From the NCBI GenBank assembly GCA_017621885.1, contig JAGASD010000057.1, forward strand, positions 1 to 32,276: a DNA stretch of 32,276 nt, read 5' to 3'. This document shows positions 7,868 to 17,500 of this stretch, in pieces. Each line of letters starts with the position of its first letter. The stretch's first letter is position 1. A program made the translations under genes and the position numbers. Source of the DNA: Clostridia bacterium. GTDB lineage: Bacteria; Bacillota; Clostridia; Oscillospirales; Acutalibacteraceae. The notes below the pieces were generated by a model, which was not told the DNA's origin, searched no databases, and worked only from the letters and a program-made list of their open reading frames with translations.

Positions 7868-8889
7868 AGGCTTCATTAAAACAGAATTTCATAACTAAAG
7901 AAAACCTCAATGATAACTTGTTTTACAACGCTCTTGCAGAGGAGTTAAACAAGATAATTGAAGAGGAATTAAATAAAAATTATGAAGATATAAACGCAGA
8001 GCTTATAGATGATTGTTGCCTTGCTTTGAGCGATATTTACGAGCTTCAGAACGGTGACGGAGCTGAGAGTAACATAATAAATATAAACAGCGTAATCAAA
8101 AAATATAATCTTCAGAAAAGAAAGAAATTTGCTGTTGCAGCGGCTTGTGCGGCAGTTGCAACCTTTGCGGTAGGAACTACAATTTTTGCTGTCGGCAACA
8201 GAACAATAATCGCAGAAAGTGAGCTTGTGCGCGCGGCAAAAGAAAAGTTTGAAGAGATTTTTGCAGGTAAAGAACCCCATACCGAGCGGACAACGGAAGC
8301 TACCGAAACAACAGCGGTAACAGAAACAACCGAGGCTCAGACTGCAACCGAAACACAGCAGCAAGCCGTTACACAGACGGTAACCCAAGCCCCGATTACA
8401 ACCCATGTTGAATTGATAATCAAAAATATAACTGCTTATCCGCCACTGGGATTTTATGCAACATTTTCTTCCCGTGACGAAATATCATTAAATAATTTCT
8501 ATGTTCGCGTTAACTACACAAACGGTGAATATGTGGTAGTCCCGATTTCAGATGCATCCTATGAAATATGTGAAACAGAGCAGGACGGCACAACTGAAAT
8601 AAAAATAAGTTACGAAGGCTTTACAACATCTTACTATGTAACGGTTTTACCGGAAGAAAAGCAGAATCCCGTTACAATTACATCAATTTACGGAACATTT
8701 GCAAATGAATACACAATAGATGATATGAGTGTGATTGCAGTATTTAGTGACGGAACAGAAAAACAGATTCCGAAATCCGAGTGTACAATAACAACCGAGC
8801 CCTATTCGGATGAAGAAGAAACAGGCGTTATTGTGAATGTGGAATACCAAGGCTGCAGCTTTCAGTTTTTCAGTGAGCAGGTAGAGTAG
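7864..8889 (+). CDS. Single-pass membrane protein with Ig-like ectodomains, probable anti-sigma partner
   Basis: A 341-residue protein starting at TTG 7864 and overlapping the sigma-factor stop, with GGAG about ten bases upstream. Residues 1-88 are a charged cytoplasmic part. One transmembrane helix spans about 89-111. A Thr/Glu/Gln-rich linker follows at 139-181. Two similar beta-domains follow, with repeating NNFYVRVNYTNGE and DMSVIAVFSDGTE patterns like bacterial Ig-like group 3 (Big_3) domains. The layout (cytoplasmic anchor, helix, extracellular sensor) fits an anti-sigma or co-sensor, but no canonical anti-sigma domain is recognised. The ectodomain may sense wall or ligand state. Confidence 0.72.
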   Translation: MKASLKQNFITKENLNDNLFYNALAEELNKIIEEELNKNYEDINAELIDDCCLALSDIYELQNGDGAESNIININSVIKKYNLQKRKKFAVAAACAAVATFAVGTTIFAVGNRTIIAESELVRAAKEKFEEIFAGKEPHTERTTEATETTAVTETTEAQTATETQQQAVTQTVTQAPITTHVELIIKNITAYPPLGFYATFSSRDEISLNNFYVRVNYTNGEYVVVPISDASYEICETEQDGTTEIKISYEGFTTSYYVTVLPEEKQNPVTITSIYGTFANEYTIDDMSVIAVFSDGTEKQIPKSECTITTEPYSDEEETGVIVNVEYQGCSFQFFSEQVE

Positions 8890-8996
8890 TTCTGAATTAA
8901 CGTTATCTTTATACATAAACCTGTAGAAGAACGAAAAAACAGATGTGCGCGAAGCCTATCATCCCTGTCCGCTTTGGCGGATAGGGAGGGGGACCG
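8888..8996. repeat. Dispersed repeat, copy A
   Basis: It begins on the stop codon of the upstream gene with agttctgaatt(a)acgttatc and continues through tttatacataaacctg and agaagaacgaaaaa. It ends with a hairpin (CCCTGTCCGC / GCGGATAGGG) followed by GGGGGACCG. The same order of blocks recurs at 9212. Confidence 0.75.
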
Positions 8997-9440
8997 CCAT
9001 TTTGTCAAGTTTTTATTAAGATGTACTTTCAAACGAGCAATATGTTTGAGTTTTTGGTTTAGTTCAGCGGAGCGGTGGTGGGTAGTTTACTGAATGTTAT
9101 TCTTCGGTTGAATAGGACAATAAACCACCGTAGGGTTCAGGCTTGCCTGAACCGCAAAGGTAACCGATGAATTCGCGGGTTGGGCAAGCCACAGCCCCTA
9201 CGATAGTCGACAGTTCTGAATTACGTTATCTTTATACATAAACCTGCAGAAGAACGAAAAAGCGGATGTTTGTTCTACCTCTCTGCGTAAGGAGAGAGGG
9301 GGACCGTCATTCCGTAAAATGTTTTATATAATAAAGTTACAAGCGTGACAAAAAGTGTTGTGAATAATAAACCTTGTCGGACGGTGGAGAGTCCCTGAAA
9401 CTTACTGCAAGAAACAATATTGTCAGGATTACTTCTATCT
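8890..9440. other. Gene-free, repeat-rich stretch
   Basis: No credible reading frame is present. It contains two copies of a roughly 105-bp repeat (8888-8996 and 9212-9316). Between them is a palindromic GGTTCAGGCTTGCCTGAACC hairpin (about 9134-9153) followed by a GGGCAAGCC-ACAGCCCCTACG segment. A segment with GTCGGACGGTGGAGAGTCCCTG lies at about 9376-9398. These look like compound intergenic repeats. Confidence 0.7.
9212..9316. repeat. Dispersed repeat, copy B
   Basis: It shares with copy A the blocks agttctgaatt-acgttatc, tttatacataaacctg and agaagaacgaaaaa. It then has its own hairpin (CCTCTCTGCGTAAGGAGAGAGG) and the same GGGGGACCG-TCATT-type end. Hairpin arms differ between copies while pairing is kept. 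Confidence 0.75.
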
Positions 9441-9482
9441 AAAAAAACCTACACTATCCCGATAAAAAGGGGAGTGTAGGTT
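9441..9482 (-). terminator. Terminator of dus
   Basis: A 10-bp stem (9447-9456 with 9473-9482) with an inner CCC/GGG extension is followed on the minus strand by seven T. It lies 14 bases after the dus stop. Confidence 0.88.
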
Positions 9483-9495
9483 TCTTATGCTTTTT

Positions 9496-10461
9496 TCAGT
9501 TGTTTTGCTCTATAAGCTCAGCTGCAATTTGTGCCAGCTCTTCAATGGATTCAATAAGACCTATGCGCGCTCTGTAATTAGCGGCTCCGTGAAGACCCTT
9601 TGTGTACCACGCAGCGTGCTTGCGAGCTTCTCTTATGCCCACGCGCTCACCCTTGTATTCGCATATTTTTTCAATATGCCTGAGCATCACGTGCATTTTC
9701 TGCATAACCGTTGGCTCAGGGAGAATTACCTCGTGGTCAAGGTATGCGTTGATTTCCTGAAATACCCAGGGTCTGCCTAAAGCACCGCGGCCAACCATTA
9801 CCATATCGCAGCCCGTTTCTTCAAGCATTTTTGCCGCAGATTTGCCGTCGACTATGTCACCGTTACCGATTACGGGGATGCTGACTGCGTTTTTTACCTC
9901 GCGGATAATGTCAATATTAACGGGGGGAGCGTACATCTGCACCCTTGTTCTGCCGTGAACTGTAATTGCCGCAGCTCCTGCCTGCTCACAGCGTTTTGCA
10001 AGCTCAACCGCGTTTATGGTGGAATCATCCCAGCCTGAACGCATTTTAACCGTAACCGGTACTGTTGAAGCCTTCACAACCGCCTCCACAATTTTTGCGG
10101 AGCTTACGGGGTCCTTCATAAGAAGTGCACCGCCGCCCGAGGATGCTACCTTTGGTGCGGGGCAACCCATGTTTATATCAATAAAATCAGGGGAGTATTC
10201 AAGGGCTTTTTCAGCGGCTGTTGCCATTGTTTCGGGTGAATTGCCGAAAATCTGCGACCCTGCCGGTCTTTCGGGTTCTGTTATCAACAAAAGCTCTGCA
10301 CTTTTTTTATCACCGAGGCTTATTCCCTTTGCGCTTGCCATTTCGCAAACTGTGTAAGCGGCTCCGTATCCGCGGCAAAGCTCTCGGAACGCTCTGTCTG
10401 CAACACCTGCCATAGGTGCAAGTGCAGCTTTTTCGGAAATGATAAGGTTTCCTGTTTTCAT
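9496..10461 (-). CDS. dusB: tRNA-dihydrouridine synthase (DusB-like)
   Basis: An FMN- and NADPH-dependent enzyme that reduces uridines in the D-loop of tRNA. The 321-residue TIM-barrel protein shows the FMN-site start ALAPMAGVADRAFREL, the conserved catalytic-type C100 in DINMGCPAPKV, KMRSGWDD, the AITVHGRTR motif and IGNGDI with MVGRGALGRPW. The start is ATG 10461: AGGAG lies eight bases upstream, and the frame upstream of it lacks a comparable site. Monocistronic, ended by a strong terminator. Assignment to DusB rather than another Dus is by general resemblance. Confidence 0.93.
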   Translation of the reverse strand: MKTGNLIISEKAALAPMAGVADRAFRELCRGYGAAYTVCEMASAKGISLGDKKSAELLLITEPERPAGSQIFGNSPETMATAAEKALEYSPDFIDINMGCPAPKVASSGGGALLMKDPVSSAKIVEAVVKASTVPVTVKMRSGWDDSTINAVELAKRCEQAGAAAITVHGRTRVQMYAPPVNIDIIREVKNAVSIPVIGNGDIVDGKSAAKMLEETGCDMVMVGRGALGRPWVFQEINAYLDHEVILPEPTVMQKMHVMLRHIEKICEYKGERVGIREARKHAAWYTKGLHGAANYRARIGLIESIEELAQIAAELIEQNN

Positions 10462-10688
10462 TGGATTAACTCCTGTTTGTTTCATTCTTTTCTTTCTCTC
10501 TGTATGTGAAAGAATAACACGAAAATGAAAACAATTCAAGTACGAAACTCAACAACGTCACGTCATATAATCGGAATATATAAAAAATTTTGGTATAAAA
10601 TAGCAATTTATTGTCATAAATCAGTAAGTTTAACAGTTTTTTTGCCTTATGTTTGTTAAAAGTGATAATATGAATTTTTGAATAAGTA

Positions 10689-10697
10689 TGTTATAAT
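10689..10697 (+). promoter_or_regulatory. Extended -10 promoter of the secreted repeat protein
   Basis: TGTTATAAT (extended -10 with a perfect TATAAT at 10692-10697) lies 43 bases before the ATG 10741. The -35 is weak. Confidence 0.6.
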
Positions 10698-10740
10698 TCA
10701 ATGGTAAAAGTATACTTTTTTGATTTGGAGGAATCACGCT

Positions 10741-12315
10741 ATGAAGAAATACTTCAAAAAATCCTTGGCAGTGTTTATGGCTATGTTAATGCTCTTCTCC
10801 GTTATGGGCGTTGTTGCTTTCGCTGCTTCATACAAGGTTGAATTTTTACCGGGTCGTTATGCTACCGGCACGGGTCCCGACCCCGTTATTGCTGAAAAGA
10901 ACGCAATTATCATTCTCCCCGGCGCTTCATTTACCCGTGAGGGCTACCAGCAGACCGGTTGGTCAACTGCTGCATCAGGTTCCAGAAAGAACTATGAGCT
11001 CGGTGCAGAATTCAAAGTAACTAAAGCCACAAAGCTTTATCCTTATTGGGAAGCAGTTAAGTGCGAAGTTACGTTTGCACCCGGTGAGTTCGGTGTGGGC
11101 GCAGAGAAGGTTGTTGACGTTTCAGAAGGCGATACAACATATTTCCCCGGTGCAATCTTTACACGCGAAGGCTTTATCCAGATTGGTTGGTCTTCTGTTG
11201 ACGGCGGCGCGCTTGAGTACGGCTTAACAGGAGCAACACCTGTAATTATGGCTGATATCGCGTTCTATCCCGTGTGGGAAAAATGTGTGTACGATGTTGA
11301 AGTTGACGTAACTAATATGAACTTCGGCAACGTTTGTGAAGATTACGTTACACCTGCAGCACAGACTGTTACTATCAAAAATATCGGTAACTCAACTGTT
11401 AAATATACATTACCCGTATCAGCAGGCTTCAACTTTACTGTTGTAAGCGGTAGTCTTGAGCTTGACAGAGATGAAACTCTTACCCTTTCAATTCAGCCCA
11501 AGGCTTCTCTCGGCGTTGCTGATTACAGTGGTGAGCTTCTTTTTGATTGCAATTATAATGAAGCTGACGTTGTTGTAAATGTGGTGTTTGTTGTAAACTC
11601 TCACAGCTTCGATAAGTATTATCCGAACAACGATGCTACTTATGAAGCAGACGGTACAAAGACTGCAGAGTGCTCAAACGGTTGCGGAAATACACATACA
11701 ATCGTTGATGAAGGCAGTATGAAGATTTATTCGGTTGATAACAATACTGTTGACGGTCTTCTTAAAGAGTACATTTACCACAAAACAGTTCGTGCAACAG
11801 CTTACGGCAGCGGTATGGATAACATCCAGGCTGACGGCACAATCAAAGCAGGTACAAAGAGATACCGTCCCGTTTCATGGTACGTGAATGATGAATTTAA
11901 CGGCGAATTCACAGATGGTAACTATGATATTAACTTCGTACATACATCATTTGGTGATTATACTCTCAAAATCAAATATGTTGAAGAGGTTTATGCTTGT
12001 GATAACCATGGCGAACCGATATTCTTCTGTGAGGCATGCGGTGAGCTTACAGGTGAAAAGTGCGAATACTGCGGTGCAGATGCATTAGCTATCGTTTGCG
12101 ACCTTTGTGAAGATCCCACTTGTCAGAATGTTCTTTTTGAAGATGAAAGCGAAAAAACATTCGGTTGGGTTGCAACCGGTGAAGAAGATGAAAAATCTTT
12201 TGAATACTACGTTGGTCCCTCTGCAAAAGAAGAGCAGGAAGTTATAAGACCCAATATGATTGTTAGTATCATATTCGGCATTTTCGCAAAACTCTTTGAA
12301 CTCCTCTTCGGTTAA
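10741..12315 (+). CDS. Secreted InlB-repeat-like protein with extracellular cysteine cluster
   Basis: A 524-residue exported protein. The signal peptide (1-29) ends AFAA. Two Listeria-Bacteroides/InlB-type repeats (about 30-90 and 95-160) share the pattern FTREGYxQxGWS. An ASPM-SPD2-Hydin-like Ig domain (about 170-265) has NFGNVCEDYVTPAAQTVTIKN. A further region contains CSNGCGNTH. Then comes a dense CxxC cluster (ACDNHG, FFCEACGE, CEYCGAD, CDLCEDPTCQN) like tandem zinc ribbons. The protein ends in a hydrophobic tail, IVSIIFGIFAKLFELLFG. I chose ATG 10741 (GGAGG ten bases upstream, then signal peptide). Function is unknown; a surface or matrix role is inferred. Confidence 0.82.
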   Translation: MKKYFKKSLAVFMAMLMLFSVMGVVAFAASYKVEFLPGRYATGTGPDPVIAEKNAIIILPGASFTREGYQQTGWSTAASGSRKNYELGAEFKVTKATKLYPYWEAVKCEVTFAPGEFGVGAEKVVDVSEGDTTYFPGAIFTREGFIQIGWSSVDGGALEYGLTGATPVIMADIAFYPVWEKCVYDVEVDVTNMNFGNVCEDYVTPAAQTVTIKNIGNSTVKYTLPVSAGFNFTVVSGSLELDRDETLTLSIQPKASLGVADYSGELLFDCNYNEADVVVNVVFVVNSHSFDKYYPNNDATYEADGTKTAECSNGCGNTHTIVDEGSMKIYSVDNNTVDGLLKEYIYHKTVRATAYGSGMDNIQADGTIKAGTKRYRPVSWYVNDEFNGEFTDGNYDINFVHTSFGDYTLKIKYVEEVYACDNHGEPIFFCEACGELTGEKCEYCGADALAIVCDLCEDPTCQNVLFEDESEKTFGWVATGEEDEKSFEYYVGPSAKEEQEVIRPNMIVSIIFGIFAKLFELLFG

Positions 12316-12339
12316 TCAAATAAGTTTAATATGTTTTAA

Positions 12340-12369
12340 GCAAGGCATCGTATGATGCCTTGCTTTTTT
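12340..12369 (+). terminator. Terminator of the secreted repeat protein gene
   Basis: A perfect 10-bp stem (GCAAGGCATC / GATGCCTTGC) with a four-base loop is followed by six T. Confidence 0.93.
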
Positions 12370-12375
12370 GTGTTG

Positions 12376-12404
12376 TTGCAAAAAGCCTTTTGTTGTGCTA
12401 TATT
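12376..12404 (+). promoter_or_regulatory. Promoter of the FAD oxidoreductase gene
   Basis: TTGCAA (12376-12381), a 17-base spacer and TATATT (12399-12404) lie just after the preceding terminator. Confidence 0.6.
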
Positions 12405-12431
12405 AAAAGAAAAAATGCAGTAGGTGATAAT

Positions 12432-13751
12432 GTGTCAAAAAAAGTTATTGTTGCCGGCGGAGGACACGGCGGTATTGCAGCGGCATCCTTAATTGCAAGA
12501 AGTGGTATTGACGTGACTGTGTACGAAAAAAACTCCCGTGAAGCAATGGGCTATGATTGGACTGATATTTTTGCTCCCGATTCCTTAAAGGATATCGGTA
12601 TAGCAATGCCTTCGGAAGAATTATATGAATATAAGACAGATATGACCTTCTATTCAACGGATGAAAAAAGCCCTATTTATCAGGATACGCCTGATGATGA
12701 AAAAGAGATTAAAATGGAACGTCGTGATATTTACAATATGCTTATAGAAAATGCAGAAAAATACGGCGTAAAATTTGAGTTTGAACAGAATATTCTCCAA
12801 CCTCTTACAGAGGGCACAAGGGTTGTAGGAATAAAAACTGATAAGGGTGAGTTTTTTGCTGACTTGGTGATTGATGCTTGCGGTTGTATGTCACCGATCA
12901 GAATGAATTTACCAAAGAACTTCCGAGTGCAGAAGGCGCCCGTAAAAAACGAAAAATTTTACATTTACAGAGCTTTTTTCAATAAGGTTCCGGAAACTGT
13001 CGCGGAAGATAAATATAAGGTGTGTATGCTGCCCGAGGGGAAATCCGGTATTGGTTGGGTGGCTTCAGAGGATAAATATACTGATTTGCTGATAGGCAGA
13101 TTTGAGCCTTTTGATGAAACGGAAGCAAGGCGTACGGCAGAGTATTTCCGCAGTAAAAATCCCACGTTAGGCAGTGAGATTTTACGTGGCGGTGATTTTG
13201 TGCAGATTCCCGTTCGTCAGCCCTTGTCGGTTATGGTTTGTGATGGGTATGCGGCAATTGGTGACAGCGCATTTATGACTGTTCCGATTATCGGTTCGGG
13301 TATTGCGAATTCCTTCAGGGCGGCAAAGATTCTTTCCGAAACGGTTATTGCAGACGTTGACGGTGAATATTCGGGAAAAACGTTATGGGCTTATCAATAT
13401 AGATTTTTTAAAGAGTACGGCGCAGGTCTTGCACCATTGGCAATTGTGAAGCTTCTTCTTGCAAAGCTTACTCCGGAGAAACTTAATTACATATTTGAAA
13501 AAGGTATTCTGACATCAAAGGAAATGACAATTACTGCAAAAAGCACGGGGATATGGGATTTCTTCCATTTTTCACCCGACTTACCTAAGCGTGGTATTGC
13601 AATTGTTAAGGATAAAGCGCTTCTTAAAGAAATTATTTGGGTTGCAAAGAAAATGGCTTCGGTTATAACTGTTTGCGCTAAAATACCTAAAAAATATGAC
13701 AGAGCATCAGTTTTCGCCTGGGCTTGGAAATACGATCAGCTTTTCAGATGA
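12432..13751 (+). CDS. NAD(P)/FAD-dependent oxidoreductase (geranylgeranyl reductase-like)
   Basis: A 439-residue flavoprotein. The N-terminus VIVAGGGHGGIAAAS with the following VTVYEKN is a Rossmann FAD-binding motif. A mid-protein DLVIDACGC segment and the second FAD motif AAIGDSAFMTVPIIGSGIAN match group A flavin monooxygenase / geranylgeranyl reductase-like proteins. Substrate unknown. The start is GTG 12432, preceded by AGGTGAT. Upstream in-frame ATG and TTG codons fall inside the previous terminator and promoter and lack ribosome binding sites. The C-terminus is charged, with no clear membrane helix. Confidence 0.85.
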   Translation: MSKKVIVAGGGHGGIAAASLIARSGIDVTVYEKNSREAMGYDWTDIFAPDSLKDIGIAMPSEELYEYKTDMTFYSTDEKSPIYQDTPDDEKEIKMERRDIYNMLIENAEKYGVKFEFEQNILQPLTEGTRVVGIKTDKGEFFADLVIDACGCMSPIRMNLPKNFRVQKAPVKNEKFYIYRAFFNKVPETVAEDKYKVCMLPEGKSGIGWVASEDKYTDLLIGRFEPFDETEARRTAEYFRSKNPTLGSEILRGGDFVQIPVRQPLSVMVCDGYAAIGDSAFMTVPIIGSGIANSFRAAKILSETVIADVDGEYSGKTLWAYQYRFFKEYGAGLAPLAIVKLLLAKLTPEKLNYIFEKGILTSKEMTITAKSTGIWDFFHFSPDLPKRGIAIVKDKALLKEIIWVAKKMASVITVCAKIPKKYDRASVFAWAWKYDQLFR

Positions 13752-13768
13752 AATAATGAAAATAAAAG

Positions 13769-13808
13769 AGCTCTCAAAAACCTTTTGCTTGGGTTTGAGA
13801 GCTTTTTT
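13769..13808. terminator. Bidirectional terminator between convergent genes
   Basis: AGCTCTCAAA pairs with TTTGAGAGCT, with a further AACC/GGG(T) extension. Six T follow on the plus strand, and an A-rich run precedes the stem and gives TTTTATT on the minus strand. Confidence 0.88.
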
Positions 13809-13811
13809 GAT

Positions 13812-14282
13812 TTATTCAGGTAATTTACATACGTCAATCCATTGGACGTAAGATGTATATTGCTCAAGCTGAGAAGGAGTCAGTTCAATTGCACTGTTAC
13901 TGCTACCGCAGGCAGGAAAAACCGTTTCAAAGCGTTTAAGAGAGTTATCAAGATAAATTTCAACTCCGTCATTAACAGCGAAGGGACAAACACCGCCCAC
14001 GGCGTGACCGATTTTTTCCGTTACCTCGTCGAATGAAAGCATCTTTGCCTTCGCTCCGAAAAACGTTTTATATTTTTTGTTGTCAATTTTTGCATCACCT
14101 GCGGTGACAATCAAAATAGTTTTTTCGTTAGCAGAGAACGAAAGTGTTTTTGCAATTCTGCAGGGCTCACAGCTTAAAGCCTGAGCCGCAAGCTCGACCG
14201 TCGCACTTGAAACAGAAAACTCCATAACCTTATCTTCCATATTGTACTGCTTAAAATACTCTTTTACTTTTTCAATAGACAT
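13812..14282 (-). CDS. YbaK/EbsC-family aminoacyl-tRNA deacylase
   Basis: A 156-residue free-standing editing-domain protein that probably hydrolyses mischarged aminoacyl-tRNA. Family marks are CRIAKTLSF with the conserved lysine, GHAVGGVCPF, DGVEIYLDNSL and the ending FPACGSSNSAIELTP. Such proteins clear Ala-, Cys- or Ser-type errors on tRNA; the exact specificity is not visible. The start is ATG 14282 with GGGTGG five bases upstream; the GTG at 14291 overlaps that site. Monocistronic, sharing a terminator with the oxidoreductase gene. Confidence 0.9.
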   Translation of the reverse strand: MSIEKVKEYFKQYNMEDKVMEFSVSSATVELAAQALSCEPCRIAKTLSFSANEKTILIVTAGDAKIDNKKYKTFFGAKAKMLSFDEVTEKIGHAVGGVCPFAVNDGVEIYLDNSLKRFETVFPACGSSNSAIELTPSQLEQYTSYVQWIDVCKLPE

Positions 14283-14579
14283 AAATACCACCCAAATTCG
14301 ATTGTAGAATTATAATATCATATTAGGGGGAAGAGCGCAAGGAATAAAGAGTTAATTATGAAAAATGAGGCTTTATTTTTCTTGATTACCAATAAATTGT
14401 TTCTTCGTTTCATTTACTAATACCCGATTTGAAAGTCGCGTGTATTGAATTAAAGTGTTCTTTTGAAAAAATGAAAAATATTCCCAAAGTTGGTAAAAAC
14501 CATTGTTTTATTTTCGAAATCTTGCTACAATTAAATTGTGTAATTGTATTAAAATCAACATTATTAAGAGGGTGCTTTT

Positions 14580-17500
14580 ATGAAAAAGATAAAAAAATTA
14601 TTATCCGTCATACTCTCAATACTGATGATTGTGTCGGCAATGTCAACGTCCGTTGCGGCAGTATGGGAGAATGTGCCGCAATTTACACAACAGACAACGG
14701 TTGAAAACAGCTTTGCTTACGATGACGATATAGCAGAACAATCTGATTGGACCGGTATTGTCGGCGATATCAATAATGACGGGATAATTGATGCTCAGGA
14801 CTATCAGCTGCTTGTAAATACAATTCTTGCAGGTGATCACGAACAGCTTGAAACATCAAGCTATGATGATATTATCCGTTATGATTTAAATGGTGACGGA
14901 TGTCTTGACGTTCTGGATGCTCATCTTATGCAACTCTTAATAAACGGCTTTGCAGATGCTGATGTATATACAGTTGGTGACTATGATTGTAACGGTGTTG
15001 CGTTTGAAGAATCGGATTTGATTGCAATTAAACATGCTATTGCAAACCCATATAAGCTTTCAACTGCTGAAAAATATGCATCTGATATCAATGGTGACGG
15101 CAAGGTGAGCGAAGAAGATTTAACTGAGCTTACAGCTATCTATGGTGAAATTTCAAATACGGAATGCAAAGATAATGCAAAGATTTATTATAGCTGGAAA
15201 AACAACTATACAGTCTGCACAGCAACTGCAATGTGTACCATTTGTAATGAGCACGTTGCAGCAGAAACCACTAACACAACAGGTGAAACACTTTCAGAAT
15301 TAACCTGCACAGAAGATGGCAAAATAAAATACACTGCAACATTCTCTGATGAGCTTTTTGGTACAAAAACAACAGAAATTGTTACAAAAACCGAAGGTCA
15401 TAATTGGAGCAAATGGAAAACTGAAACTCCTGCTTCTGCTGTATCGGCAGGAAAAGAGAAAAGGATATGCTCTGTTTGTATGACAGAAGAGGACAGAGTA
15501 ATTGATAAACTTAATTTAGATAGCCGCATCGTTGCATATTATACGGTGGTTGATGACAAGGTCATTAATTTGGTCAATGGTCAGCAAATGGAAAATGCTG
15601 TTGTAGATAGTGACGGTTATTTCAGAGGAGGAAAAGTCAAGCTTCCCGCTTATTATGAAAAGGCAAGTATTGAAGCTGTTATGGTTTACAATAATTTGTC
15701 CGCAGATTCACCGGTGGGGAAGGATTTAAGCTATTACGGCGGAGCATTTTTATTCCAGGAAGCTGTCGATCCGAGCACCTGGGGTCTGGTCAAAACTCCT
15801 TTCGGAGGCAGCCCGACCGGCACAAAATACATATTGAGACCCTCCTTGAATTATGACAAGAGCGTTATGAATGGTGGAGAATCTTATTGGTGTCTGGCTT
15901 TTAATAAGAATGAACTCCCTTATACAATGCAAATTAATGATGAATACATTGAAATAAATTCTTGGTCTAATTACTTCAGTAATGCGTTCGATTTATCCGC
16001 TGAACATCAATTCAAAGAATTTATAGTATATTCTGAAAAACTTACCAAAGAAGAAATGGCTGACCATTTTGCTGACACCGGAATCAATCTGACTTCAGAT
16101 ACTAATACAATTGTTGGTCGTGTTACTAACGGTATCACAGGCTTGGGAAGCTCCTTTGCTTTTACTAAAACCGGACAATACGGTGTTCCCGAATGGTATG
16201 ACACCAGCACCAAGGCGGGCAATTATTCTGTTGACGACGGAAACGGAATGATGTTAAATTACACTATTTCCGATTATGTTGAGCCGGACCTCGGAATTGA
16301 CCACAGCAAATACGAAAGTGTTCATATTATTAAAAAGCCTGAAACTTTACCCATGGGCTACAAATATGCATTATCTGCAGTTCCGTATCCCTTTAACGTA
16401 AATCATGACGGAGTTTCTGACCAATATGATGTTTCATGGAAATCTTCAGATGAAAGCATAGCTTTAGTAATCGATGGCTTGGTTGTTCCTCAAAAAACCG
16501 GAACCGTTACTATTACAGCAACATTAAGAGGAACCCAAATGTCGGATAGTTGCACAATCAAAATTGTAAATAAAAATGCAACAACCGATATTGCTGTTAA
16601 AATTTCTGCTGACTATGTAAGCCAAAACGGCAATTCGTTTTCTGACAGCGACTACGTTATGACAACCAATGCTATTTATGATGCTATCACAGAAGCATAC
16701 GAGGATGGTTACAATCACATCATTTTCCCCGAAATCGATTTTTATGCTGCTCCCACTGAAACTGAATTCTATATTCCCAGCGGAATGACCGTCGAATTCC
16801 CCGAAGGCTCAGCTTTCCATATGATGCCAACCGAAAGAGCTAAAACCGGAAGCTATGTCTATTTCAGAATGGGCTGGGGTTGGTGGAGCTGTGATATTCC
16901 CACCGAAAAAGCTTCTGTTGAAAAGGATGAAAACGGAAACATCCTTGCTTATTATTGCAGAGATGCACATTTGATTGTTGATAAATATTACGGTGAATTC
17001 TATAAGGAAGACGCAACAATGAGCGAGCTTTATACAGGTGCTCAACAATATCAATGGAATTGCAATCTGCTGAGTATCGGAAAACGCGCAGAGTTTTGCT
17101 CCGTTGAAGTACGAGAAGCTAACTGCCCTGTCGGTTTCTTTATCCTGATGGGCGGAAAAGGCAACTCTGAATTGGTCAATGGAGAACAAGGCAGTATCGC
17201 CGCAAATGAATTTGTATCCGGACGATTAAATGATAGGGGAGAATTGGTGGAAAATCCCAATTGGATAAGCACTGATAAGTTCTATTCAGTATCCAAGGCT
17301 GCTAACGGAATGGATACAATGCACGAATATTATATTGGCAATTGGCAACACGATCTTATTACGGCTACTCATCATTTATATGATATTTTATGGTATGATG
17401 AAAATTACAATCTGTTAGATATTAACAGATGGCAATATATTGACGAGGGTTACTCAAACAAACCTCAAAATGCCGTTTACTTTAAATTATCCATTCAGCA

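Noticed and set aside
7969-8406. 145-codon minus-strand frame over the anti-sigma-like gene
   Set aside because: Cysteine-rich translation opposite a Thr/Glu-rich coding region; an antisense artefact without start signals.
14429-14704. 91-codon plus-strand frame before the large secreted protein
   Set aside because: It overlaps that gene's start and signal peptide in another frame and has no ribosome binding site. The 288-base gap holds only a weak promoter-like pair (TTGCTA/TGTATT).
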